Source: Youhaiella tibetensis
GTDB lineage: Bacteria; Pseudomonadota; Alphaproteobacteria; Rhizobiales; Devosiaceae
Assembly (NCBI RefSeq): GCF_008000755.1
Contig: NZ_CP041690.1
Coordinates: 2,357,260-2,421,259, forward strand
Direction of reading: 5' to 3'
DNA length: 64,000 bases
Made by a program: the position numbers and the translations under genes. Shown one piece after another: positions 53,184-61,537 of the stretch; within the stretch, counting starts at the first letter, position 1, and each line of letters starts with the position of its first letter. The notes beneath the pieces are model-generated. The model saw only the letters and a program-made list of their open reading frames with translations, did not search any database and had not been told where the DNA came from.

Positions 53184-54504
53184 GTAGGGCCTCGTCGCGT
53201 GCCTTGTTGATCGGCTTCATCAGGTACTGGAGGATCGTCTTCTTTCCCGTGAGAATTTCAACCGACGATACCATACCCGGCAAGATCGGCAGCTTCTTGC
53301 CATTGTACTCGAGCGCGGATTGATCTGTTTTGATCAGGACCAAATAATAGGTCTCACGCGTGTCGGGATCGACAATGCTGTCGGCCGAGACGTTCTGCAC
53401 CTCGCCACGCAACCCCCCGAAGATCGAGAAGTCATAGGCGGTGATCTTGATGTTGGCCGGCTGTCCCGGAAGGATAAAGGCGACGTCGGACGGCTTGAGC
53501 TTGGCTTCCACCAGCAGCGTGTCCTCGACCGGCACGATGTCGACCAGCCGTTCGCCGGGCGATACGAACGCCCCGATCGTGTTGACCGCCATGTTGTTGA
53601 CGATGCCATCGACAGGCGAGCGGATGTCCGTGCGGCTCACCCGGTCGGCGGCGCCGCGCAGGGTCTGCTGCGCACTCGCGAGCTCGGCGAGCCGGGTGGT
53701 CAGATCCGTCAGCGCGTCCTGGCGGAATTGCAGGTCGGCCTGCTTGACCTGAAGCTGTGCCTCGGCCACCGCGGCATTGAGGCGGCCAATGGATTCCACC
53801 ACCGCTTCGAGCTGCCCCTTGGTATCCGTCACGTCGCGCTGTGCGTTGATGAGATCGGTCTGCGAGACGAGGTTCTTTTTGGCCATCGGCTCGACCAGGG
53901 CCAGCTTTTCCGCGGCCTGGCGATTGGCGTCGGTCAGGCGCGACTGGTTGGCCAGCGCTTCGCTCAACTCGCGCTGGCGCTGCTCGACGCGTTGCAGAAG
54001 CACCTGCTTGCCCTGGTCCAGCGTCTGCTGGCGGGCCTTGAGCAGGTCGGCCTCGTTGTCGCAAACGGCCGGCGCCGCCGCCAGCACGTCCGGCGGGCAG
54101 ACGAACCCGTCTGCCGAATTGCCTTCGTATTCGATGCGCAGGCGCGCAACCTGCGCCTGGAGCGCATTGACCTTCGCCTCGACCTCGCCGGCCGAAGACG
54201 CCGTGGTGGTGTCGTCGAGCTGGATGAGCTGCTGGCCCTTTTTGACCTGCTCGCCCGTACGCACCAGAATCTCGGTCACCACGCCCGCTTCGGCGCTCTG
54301 GATAACCTGCATCTTGGATGACGGAATAACCCTGCCCTCCGCGCGGCTGATCTCATCGATCTGGGCCAGCGACGCCCATGTAAGCGCAGCAGCGAGGAAC
54401 CCGCAAACGAGCAGGATCACGTAGACCCATGTACGCGGTGGCCGGTCCTGCTCGGGAACGGAGGCCAGAAGTTCTTCAAAGGACCCGGTTGGCTTGTTCA
54501 TCAA
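53173..54504 (-). CDS. HlyD-family type I secretion membrane-fusion protein
   Basis: The 443-residue adaptor bridges the inner-membrane exporter and the outer-membrane channel. It has one N-terminal membrane helix (about 26-46: WVYVILLVCGFLAAALTW), a lipoyl-like half (GRVIPSSKMQVIQSAEAGVV), a long coiled-coil hairpin, then the second half (LPGQPANIKITAYDFSIFGG) and the family-specific C-terminus VLIKTDQSALEYNGKKLPILPG and MVSSVEILTGKKTIL. It overlaps the ABC exporter gene by 4 bases. Confidence 0.92.
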   Translation of the reverse strand: MMNKPTGSFEELLASVPEQDRPPRTWVYVILLVCGFLAAALTWASLAQIDEISRAEGRVIPSSKMQVIQSAEAGVVTEILVRTGEQVKKGQQLIQLDDTTTASSAGEVEAKVNALQAQVARLRIEYEGNSADGFVCPPDVLAAAPAVCDNEADLLKARQQTLDQGKQVLLQRVEQRQRELSEALANQSRLTDANRQAAEKLALVEPMAKKNLVSQTDLINAQRDVTDTKGQLEAVVESIGRLNAAVAEAQLQVKQADLQFRQDALTDLTTRLAELASAQQTLRGAADRVSRTDIRSPVDGIVNNMAVNTIGAFVSPGERLVDIVPVEDTLLVEAKLKPSDVAFILPGQPANIKITAYDFSIFGGLRGEVQNVSADSIVDPDTRETYYLVLIKTDQSALEYNGKKLPILPGMVSSVEILTGKKTILQYLMKPINKARDEALRER

Positions 54505-56717
54505 GCCTCTCCCCCGCCACCCTGGGCCTTGAGCTGGGCAAGCACCGCATCGCGCGGGCCGTCGGCCGCTATACGGCCGTTATCGACCACGATGAGGCGC
54601 GTCACCAGTTGCAGCAGGCTGAACCGGTGCGTTGCGATCAGCACCGTATGGTCGCTCGCTAGCGACCGGCTGAGTGCGCCGATCAACTGGCGTTCGGTTG
54701 CCAGGTCCATTGAGCTCGAGGGTTCGTCCAGGAACAGGATCTTGGGATCGACCAGCATGGTGCGCGCCAGCGCAATCGCCTGGCGCTGGCCGCCCGACAG
54801 CAGGAACCCGCGCTCGCCCACCGGCATGTCGTAACCCAGCGGATGGCGCGACACGAACTCCTCGACGCCCGCCCGACGCGACACCTCGAGGAACTTCTCC
54901 TCGCTCGCCTCGGGATTGGAAAGCAGGATGTTGTCCTTGACCGAGCCGTTGAAAAGCTCGGGATCCTGCAACACCAGCCCGACCTGCCGGCGCAGCGACG
55001 CCGGGTGGTATTGCTTGATCGATACGCCATCGATGAGGATTTCACCCTCGCTGGCCGGATAGAAATTGACCAGCAGCCGGCCCAGCGTGGTCTTGCCCGA
55101 CCCGATGCGGCCGATGATGCCGACCTTCTCGCCCGGATTGATGGTGAACGACACCTGGTCCAGCACGTAGTGCTCGACACCCGGATAGGCGAAGCGGACC
55201 TTGCGGAACTCGATCTTGCCGGATTCGACGCTGCGCGAAATGAAGCTCTTCTTGACCTTGCGCTCGTCGGGCAGCTTCATGATGCTGTCGAGCGCCGTAT
55301 AGGCCTCCATGGCGGACCGGGTGCGCAGCAGCGCCGCCGAGATCATGGCCACCGGTGCGATCACGCGGTTGGAAAGCATCATCGCGGCAACGATCGCGCC
55401 CATCGTCACCTGGTTCTCGGAGAACGCGTAGGTCGATCCGATCATGATGCCGATCGTCGAAATCTGGCTGATGACGGACGTCTGCTGGGTTGCCAGCGAC
55501 TGATACCACTTGATCTTGTTCTGCGTCTCCGAGGACGCAAAGATCGAGCTCTCCCACTTGCGCAGGAACTGGCCTTCCGCACGCGAGGCTTTGACGGTCT
55601 GCGTCGCCGAAAGCGCCTCCACGAGGATCGCGTTGCGCTGAGAGGACTCCTTGAGCGCCGCTTCCACGGCCGACTTGGAGCGCATGCCGATGATGATGGT
55701 TCCGGTTATGGCGAGCATTGCCCCGATCACCGGGAAGATCACCACCCAGCCGATCAGCATGGCGATGACGTAGACGAAGACGCCCATGAAGAGGATGTCG
55801 ACGAACATCACGACCGTCTGGGACGTGAAGAAGTCGCGCAGCACTTCGTATTGCGTGATCCGGTTGACGAACGCGCCGGTCGAGGCAGGCCGCGCCGCGA
55901 CCGAAGTGTTCAGCACCCGGTCGAAAAGTACCGAGGAAAGCCGGAAATCGATGGCGCGGCCGGCATGGTCGATGATCGCGGCGCGGGCCACTTTGAGCAT
56001 GAAATCGAACACGAACACCGTGATGATGCCGATCGCAAGCACCCAGAGCGTCGACACTGCCTTGTTGGGCAGCACGCGGTCATAGACGTTCATCGAGAAG
56101 AGCGGCATCGCGATGGCGAAGAGGTTGATGAACGTCGCCGCCAGAAGCACGTAGGCCAGGTTGCCCCAATGCCCCTGCAGGGCCGCGCGCAGCCAATGGG
56201 TTTCCTTGATGGTACCGTCATCGACGTCGCTCAGGCCATCGCCGTCGAGCGCCTGTTTGACCAGAAGCACGCGATGGCGAAAGCGCCACTCGGGCGAGTT
56301 GGTCGAAATGACCGCCTCCCCGCCCGTTTCGGGATCGTAGCAGCGCAGCTTCTGGCGCGAGACGCGTCCGACAGCGACCAGCAGTTGGCCATGCTTGCCC
56401 GAGATGATGGCGGGCATGTCGAATTCGGGAAGGTCGCGCAGCGCCGTGCGCTTCTGCGTCACTTCCAGCCCTACCCGCTCCAGCGCACGTGGAAGCAGCT
56501 CGAAAGTGAGCTTACCCTCGACCAGCGGCAAGCCAGCCGTCAGCACTTCCGGAGCCGTTGGCCGGCTCCAGCGCATGGCAAGGTAACGTACGATTGCAAG
56601 CAGAGGATCGCGCGCAGGTTTTTCCGGAGCCGATGGCATCGCCTCGGGGGGCGAGGCGATGACGGCAGGCGGTTCAAGCGGCGTCTCAGTAGTCCTGGAT
56701 GCGCTGTCGATAGCCAT
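54501..56717 (-). CDS. Type I secretion ABC exporter (LapB-like)
   Basis: This 738-residue transporter has an N-terminal C39-peptidase-like domain (about 40-165) that lacks an obvious catalytic Cys, six membrane helices (about 180-450), and a nucleotide-binding domain with Walker A GRIGSGKTT, signature LSGGQRQAIALAR and Walker B ILFLDEPSSSMD. The inactive C39-like domain is typical of RTX/giant-adhesin exporters such as LapB. The chosen ATG at 56717 is preferred over an in-frame GTG at 56744. It forms a three-part export system with the flanking genes. Confidence 0.92.
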   Translation of the reverse strand: MAIDSASRTTETPLEPPAVIASPPEAMPSAPEKPARDPLLAIVRYLAMRWSRPTAPEVLTAGLPLVEGKLTFELLPRALERVGLEVTQKRTALRDLPEFDMPAIISGKHGQLLVAVGRVSRQKLRCYDPETGGEAVISTNSPEWRFRHRVLLVKQALDGDGLSDVDDGTIKETHWLRAALQGHWGNLAYVLLAATFINLFAIAMPLFSMNVYDRVLPNKAVSTLWVLAIGIITVFVFDFMLKVARAAIIDHAGRAIDFRLSSVLFDRVLNTSVAARPASTGAFVNRITQYEVLRDFFTSQTVVMFVDILFMGVFVYVIAMLIGWVVIFPVIGAMLAITGTIIIGMRSKSAVEAALKESSQRNAILVEALSATQTVKASRAEGQFLRKWESSIFASSETQNKIKWYQSLATQQTSVISQISTIGIMIGSTYAFSENQVTMGAIVAAMMLSNRVIAPVAMISAALLRTRSAMEAYTALDSIMKLPDERKVKKSFISRSVESGKIEFRKVRFAYPGVEHYVLDQVSFTINPGEKVGIIGRIGSGKTTLGRLLVNFYPASEGEILIDGVSIKQYHPASLRRQVGLVLQDPELFNGSVKDNILLSNPEASEEKFLEVSRRAGVEEFVSRHPLGYDMPVGERGFLLSGGQRQAIALARTMLVDPKILFLDEPSSSMDLATERQLIGALSRSLASDHTVLIATHRFSLLQLVTRLIVVDNGRIAADGPRDAVLAQLKAQGGGGEA

Positions 56718-56877
56718 AGTCCATTTCCGTACCTGGACAGGCACGCTCTATGCCTGCAGCGCACCAGGCTCAAGCAGGACAATGAATTGAAGTTAATCAG
56801 CAGGCCGCAAAACCACCGAATAACGGCAGTCGTTAGGCGCTGTTAACGCAGGAACTAAAGTTGAACGCGCGCGGAAT

Positions 56878-58305
56878 CTAGTTCACGAACTTAGTAAGAT
56901 CCAACGGACGATCGAACTGCACCGGAACCGCCTTGTGATCCTTGTAGGAGTCCGCCGAAGGCGTTCCCAGCAAGGTACGAGCGTAAGCATCCGACTGCGC
57001 CGGTGGCGTCACGCTCAGGAAGGCCATGAGCTGGCCGGTCGAGGCCATGAGACGATATTCTGCAAACCGGGCCGCATAAACAGCGGTCTCGTTGAGGACC
57101 TGTGCGTTGAAGCGGCTGTTCTGGGCGTCAAGCACGTCGAGCAGCGAGCGCTGGCCGATCGTGAACTGCTCGCGATAGGCCTTCACCAGGCCATCGGAAG
57201 CCGCCATCTGGGCAGCGTACTGGGTCGCAAGCTGGGTCTGGCGCGTGATACGCGACCAGGAGACGCGCACGGCCTCTTCCACTTCGCGGAACGCAGCCTG
57301 CTGGGCCAGCATCGCCTCGGTTTCCCGACGGATGTTTTCCTGGGCTTCGTTGCTCTTGATGCCGCCGTCGAAAATGTTCCACTTGAGAACCAGGCGACCC
57401 TGCAGATCCGTGTTGTAGCCGGCGACGCCCGTGTTGTCGTTGCCGATCGTGCCGCGCCCCTCGAGCGAAAGCTTGGGGAACATGCCGGACTGAGACTGTT
57501 CGACCTGCGCGGAAGCTGCGTCGATGTCAGCGGCGGCCATACCGATGCGCGGATTGTTCTGGCGGGCGATGTCGATTGCCTGCTCGAGCGTACGCGGCAA
57601 AGCCTTGCCGACGCGACGCGGGGCGCTCGGACTATCGAAGGGCACGCCGACTTCCTTGTAGAAGCCGATGCGGGCAGTCTCGAGCGCTTCCTGCGCTTCA
57701 AAGAGACGGGAATTGGCCGCGGCCACGCGTTCGTAGGCCTGCTGGCGGTCAGCCTCGGTCAACTGGCCGCTGGAAATTGCATCCGCAACGTTGGCCAGGG
57801 TCGATTCATGGAAGCTGACGTTCTGCCGCGCGATCTCCACGATGTGGCTCTGCAGCATGATCTCGAAATACAGGCGCGCGATTTCCAGGCCGATGGCCTC
57901 GGAGCGCTCGAGCACGCGGAACGAGGCGCCGTCGATACGCGCGGCCTGCTTGTTGGCTTCGGCCTGACGGAAACCGCCGTCGAAAATGTCGTAGCTGATG
58001 CTCGCCCCGACTTCGGTCGGGTAGAGCGGATCGTCTTCGATGCCGGCGCCACGGCGCGACGGATTGTTGAGGAGCTGCGCACCGACCGACGCTTCCAGGC
58101 TCACCTGGGGCAGGTAGAGGCCGAGCGCCTGCTTGAGTTCAAATTCTGTTGCTTCTCGGTTGGCGACCGCCTGTCCGATTTCCGGATTGGTTTTCACGGC
58201 GCTGGCTATTGCCTGCTGCAACGTGAGCGCCGATGCGTCGCTGACCATCCCGGCGAGGGAGGCGGCGAAAACGGTTCCAAGCAAAACGGTACGAAGCGAT
58301 TTCAT
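56878..58305 (-). CDS. TolC-family outer-membrane component of the type I secretion system
   Basis: The 475-residue protein has a signal peptide (MKSLRTVLLGTVFAASLAGM, cleavage after ASA near 26) and OEP repeats with DIFDGGFRQAEANKQAARID and the second-repeat NIFDGGIKSNEAQENIRRE and GQRSLLDVLDAQNSRF. These DIFDGG/LLDVLDAQ motifs are the LapE/AggA-type signature. It lies 160 bases upstream of the ABC exporter in the same direction and is a paralogue of, not a copy of, the tolC gene at 19197-20555. Confidence 0.9.
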   Translation of the reverse strand: MKSLRTVLLGTVFAASLAGMVSDASALTLQQAIASAVKTNPEIGQAVANREATEFELKQALGLYLPQVSLEASVGAQLLNNPSRRGAGIEDDPLYPTEVGASISYDIFDGGFRQAEANKQAARIDGASFRVLERSEAIGLEIARLYFEIMLQSHIVEIARQNVSFHESTLANVADAISSGQLTEADRQQAYERVAAANSRLFEAQEALETARIGFYKEVGVPFDSPSAPRRVGKALPRTLEQAIDIARQNNPRIGMAAADIDAASAQVEQSQSGMFPKLSLEGRGTIGNDNTGVAGYNTDLQGRLVLKWNIFDGGIKSNEAQENIRRETEAMLAQQAAFREVEEAVRVSWSRITRQTQLATQYAAQMAASDGLVKAYREQFTIGQRSLLDVLDAQNSRFNAQVLNETAVYAARFAEYRLMASTGQLMAFLSVTPPAQSDAYARTLLGTPSADSYKDHKAVPVQFDRPLDLTKFVN

Positions 58306-59001
58306 AATTATCCTTTAGGCCCCTGACAGCTCCCGCTCCCGACAATCGGCAGCAGAGACGCTTACACTTCTCTGGCAGGACCGCTGCCGGGCTGGCGAAA
58401 GATCGAATTCAAGATTTCGGGGGACGCCTGCAGTCTCTCGGCACCTTACTCGCCATCACGTCACACCAATCACAGACCGGAAACTTCGCACCGACCCAAA
58501 GTGTGTTCGTAATTCCGAGATACACCCCTCCCGGAGCGCAACGATGCGCGGCTGAGACTGCGACATGCTCCCCAGCAAGAACTCGTCTAACCGCCCGGCG
58601 ATTAGCATCTATTAGCAACGTGGAGTCAAAGGGGAGAGCGCAAAAACTCTCAGCCTTTTTAAAGATTGTTGCCGCCTCGCCACATATGAGGCGACATTGC
58701 GGCATATTCAATTATACAAATAGATATAATGGACTATGCATTCACCCTAAATCGAAATGCACGTTCACGAATTTACCATTCGGGCAGATAATCGAATGTG
58801 GCACATCTGGTGCGGGGGCCACGCTTCCGACCGGTCTAGTTGCCGCTGATTCTCCTCCCTCCTCAAGACGCCTGGCGTCGGCCGGGCGGCAAGTTGCCGC
58901 GCGCCAGTCGGACGCGCGCCAAACCGCCACGTCACAGGCCTGTCGCCAAATCGGCCGAACGAGACTAACGTATTGATGGGTCATCAAAACGGAGAGCCGC
59001 G
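58306..59001. other. 696-base intergenic region with AT-rich core
   Basis: This stretch separates the divergent secretion and cytochrome bd operons. Its centre (about 58700-58740) is strikingly AT-rich for this genome, contains TATAAT at 58725-58730, and is preceded by a 6-bp hairpin CGCCTC/GAGGCG (58673-58693). No family-like reading frame is present. It should hold both operon promoters. Confidence 0.5.
58973..58987. promoter_or_regulatory. Palindrome just upstream of cydA
   Basis: TTGATGGGTCATCAA has perfect 6-base arms around a 3-base centre and lies immediately before the GGAGAG ribosome binding site of cydA. The arms resemble an FNR/FixK half-site (TTGAT/ATCAA), but the spacer is five bases instead of four. 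A repressor site is plausible. Confidence 0.45.
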
Positions 59002-60414
59002 ATGTTTGCCGGCCTGAGCGCAGAAATCCTTGCGCGCTTTCAGTTCGCTTTCACTGTCTCGTTCCATTTCATCTTTCCGGCCTTCTCCATTGGCCTGGCC
59101 AGCTTTCTGGCAGTCCTTGAGGCCTTGTGGCTGATCCGGAAGGACAACGCCTACTTAAGACTGTTCGAATACTGGAAGACGATCTTTGCCGTGACCTTCG
59201 GCATGGGCGTCGTTTCCGGCATCGTCATGAGCTACCAGTTTGGTACCAACTGGGCCAAATTCTCCGACATGGCCGGACCGGTCGTCGGCCCACTGATGGG
59301 CTACGAGGTCCTCACGGCGTTCTTCCTGGAAGCAGGCTTCCTCGGCATCATGCTCTTCGGCCTGAAAAGGGTCGGCAAGGAACTGCACTTCTTTGCTACC
59401 CTGATGGTTGCAGTCGGCACGCTGATATCGGCGACCTGGATCATTGCTACCAATAGCTGGATGCAGACGCCCGCCGGTTTCGCCCCCTCGGCGAACGGCC
59501 AGCTCGTCCCTACCGACTGGATGGCGGTCATCTTCAACCCGTCGTTCCCATACCGCCTGGTACACACGGTTCTCGCCGCCTACCTGACAACCGCTTTCAC
59601 CGTCGGCGCGGTGGGCGCCTATCACCTGCTGCGCAACAACGCCAACCGTCAGGCGCGCATCATGTTCTCCATGGCGATGTGGATGGCTGCCATCGTCACC
59701 CCGATTCAAATCGGCGTGGGCGACATGCATGGGCTCAACACCCTTGAGTTTCAGCCTGCCAAGATCGCCGCCATGGAGGGGCATTACGAGACCCATCGCG
59801 GTGCGCCGTTGATCCTTTTCGGCATTCCCGACGACAAGGCGGAGGTGACGCGCTACGCCATCGAGATCCCCTATCTGGGATCGCTGATATTGACCCATCA
59901 GATCGACGGCGAAGTGAAGGGGCTCAAGGAATGGCCGCGCGACGAGCGCCCCAACGCCCTAATCCCCTTCTTTACCTTCCGCATCATGGTCGGCCTTGGC
60001 TTCCTGATGCTCGGCGTTGGCCTCTGGTCCCTCTGGGCCCGCTTCCGCGGAACGCTCTACGAAAGCACCTGGCTGCAGCGCGCGGCGCTCGTAATGGGCC
60101 CGTCAGGCTACGTTGCCGTACTCGCCGGTTGGTACACCACTGAGGTCGGCCGCCAACCTTATACGATCTATGGGATACTCCGAACCGAGGACAGCCTCTC
60201 GCCCATTGCGGCCCCTGCCGTCGGCACCTCGCTCACAGCGTTTATCATCGTCTACTTCATCGTCTTCGGCGCCGGCGTCTTCTACATGCTGCGGCTGATG
60301 CGCAGGCCACCCGAGGGTGAGGATCACGAACTCGAAAAGGCACCCAACAGGGCCGCCGGCATCACCCCAGGCCCTGTTCAGGGCGCACCGATGGGAGATG
60401 GTCATGGTGCTTGA
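59002..60414 (+). CDS. cydA: Cytochrome bd-type quinol oxidase subunit I (CioA-like)
   Basis: Subunit I carries the heme sites and the quinol-binding loop of the bd oxidase, reducing O2 to water. The 470-residue protein has the heme-ligand His in SFHFIFPAFSIGLA, the GRQPYTIYGILRTEDS block and WVVTT-like VLAGWYTTEVGRQP motif, with about nine membrane helices. Its length and short Q-loop are those of the cyanide-insensitive (Cio) group. It overlaps cydB by 11 bases. Confidence 0.93.
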   Translation: MFAGLSAEILARFQFAFTVSFHFIFPAFSIGLASFLAVLEALWLIRKDNAYLRLFEYWKTIFAVTFGMGVVSGIVMSYQFGTNWAKFSDMAGPVVGPLMGYEVLTAFFLEAGFLGIMLFGLKRVGKELHFFATLMVAVGTLISATWIIATNSWMQTPAGFAPSANGQLVPTDWMAVIFNPSFPYRLVHTVLAAYLTTAFTVGAVGAYHLLRNNANRQARIMFSMAMWMAAIVTPIQIGVGDMHGLNTLEFQPAKIAAMEGHYETHRGAPLILFGIPDDKAEVTRYAIEIPYLGSLILTHQIDGEVKGLKEWPRDERPNALIPFFTFRIMVGLGFLMLGVGLWSLWARFRGTLYESTWLQRAALVMGPSGYVAVLAGWYTTEVGRQPYTIYGILRTEDSLSPIAAPAVGTSLTAFIIVYFIVFGAGVFYMLRLMRRPPEGEDHELEKAPNRAAGITPGPVQGAPMGDGHGA

Positions 60415-61408
60415 TCTCGCTTTTGTCTGGGCAGGACTGATTGCCATCGCGGTGCTTGCCTACGTGATCCTCGACGGTTTCGACCTGGGTGTGGGTATTC
60501 TCTTCCCGCTGTTCCCCAGTCGCCGGGATCGTGACGTGATGACCAACTCGGTCGCGCCCGTGTGGGACGGCAACGAAACATGGCTCGTGCTGGGTGGCGG
60601 CGGCCTGATGGCGGTGTTCCCGGTCGTCTACGCGACGGTGCTGCCGGCTCTATATATGCCCATCATCCTGATGCTACTCGCTCTGGTCTTTCGTGGCGTG
60701 GCGTTCGAGTTCCGTTGGCGCACGACGCGCGGCAGCATTTACTGGGACGTTGGCTTCTTCGTCGGCTCACTGACGGCCGCCCTCATGCAGGGCGTCGCCC
60801 TGGGCGCCCTCGTAAAGGGTATCAAGATCGTCGACCGCAGCTATGCCGGCGGATGGTGGGACTGGCTGACCCCGTTCTCGGTTCTCACGGGCCTCGCGGT
60901 TGCCGTCGGCTACTCGCTGCTTGGGGCCACCTGGCTCAACCTCAAGACCCACGGCGACCTGCAGGCCCGCGCGCGGCGCATCGCCATGATCTCCGGCGTG
61001 GCTACACTGGCGCTCATCGGCATCGTGAGCCTCTGGACGCCCTTCATCAACCCGATCTACTTCGAGCGCTGGTTCGGCTGGCCCACCGCTTTCTTCTCGG
61101 CGTTCGTTCCTCTGCTCCTGGCGATCTGCGCCTTCGCGCTCTGGCACGGCCTGACGACGGACAAGCATCTCCAGCCCTTCCTGGCTGCGCTAGGACTGTT
61201 TGTTCTCAGTTACATCGGGATCGGGATTAGTTTCTTCCCCTACATCGTGCCCGGCGCCTTCACCATCTGGGAGGCGGCCGCACCGGACATGTCCCTGAGC
61301 TTCCTGCTCGTGGGCGCCTCCGTGCTCATCCCGATCATCCTGCTCTATACCGGGTATGCGTACTGGGTATTCCGCGGCAAGATCGACCCAGAGGAAGGCT
61401 ACCACTGA
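60404..61408 (+). CDS. cydB: Cytochrome bd-type quinol oxidase subunit II (CioB-like)
   Basis: The 334-residue membrane subunit has eight or so helices with family motifs AYVILDGFDLGVGILF, VAPVWDGNETWLVLGGGGLM and RGVAFEFRWR. It stabilises heme binding in subunit I. The ATG at 60404 lies inside the end of cydA. The stop overlaps the start of the small cioX gene (TGATG). Confidence 0.94.
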   Translation: MVLDLAFVWAGLIAIAVLAYVILDGFDLGVGILFPLFPSRRDRDVMTNSVAPVWDGNETWLVLGGGGLMAVFPVVYATVLPALYMPIILMLLALVFRGVAFEFRWRTTRGSIYWDVGFFVGSLTAALMQGVALGALVKGIKIVDRSYAGGWWDWLTPFSVLTGLAVAVGYSLLGATWLNLKTHGDLQARARRIAMISGVATLALIGIVSLWTPFINPIYFERWFGWPTAFFSAFVPLLLAICAFALWHGLTTDKHLQPFLAALGLFVLSYIGIGISFFPYIVPGAFTIWEAAAPDMSLSFLLVGASVLIPIILLYTGYAYWVFRGKIDPEEGYH

Positions 61409-61521
61409 TGTCTGCGCGTCAGATCAGCAGCCGCCTGCTCTGGTTCATCGGTCTGTGGGCGGCCGGCGTCCTGACGGTGGCGATCGTGGGCTACGCGATC
61501 AAACTGGTGTTGGGGAGCTGA
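61408..61521 (+). CDS. cioX: CioX/DUF2474 small subunit of cytochrome bd oxidase
   Basis: A 37-residue frame starts at the ATG overlapping the cydB stop (TGATG) and ends at 61521. It reads MSARQISSRLLWFIGLWAAG, then a second hydrophobic half ending KLVLGS. One membrane helix preceded by a basic Arg segment, with the RLLWFIGLW pattern, matches DUF2474/CioX proteins, which act like CydX to stabilise the oxidase. It is too short for most gene callers. Position and pattern make this a confident call. Confidence 0.82.
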   Translation: MSARQISSRLLWFIGLWAAGVLTVAIVGYAIKLVLGS

Positions 61522-61530
61522 TCGCTCCCC
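61512..61530. terminator. Hairpin over the cioX stop codon
   Basis: GGGGAGC (61512-61518) and GCTCCCC (61524-61530) form a perfect 7-bp stem with a 5-base loop containing the cioX TGA, between convergent cioX and cysNC. Confidence 0.5.
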
Positions 61531-61537
61531 TCGCCCA

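Noticed and set aside
54501-56717. Bacteriocin exporter with active C39 leader peptidase
   Set aside because: The N-terminal C39-like region shows no catalytic Cys in the expected place and the HlyD and outer-membrane partners are of the giant-adhesin type.
58503-58976. 157-residue plus-strand frame in the cydA-upstream region
   Set aside because: No ribosome binding site, no family motif, unusual composition, and the region has intergenic features; the overlapping minus-strand 100-residue frame is rejected for the same reasons.
58973-58987. FNR/FixK box upstream of cydA
   Set aside because: The half-sites fit but the spacer is five bases rather than four and the site touches the ribosome binding site, so I list it only as a palindrome of unknown regulator.
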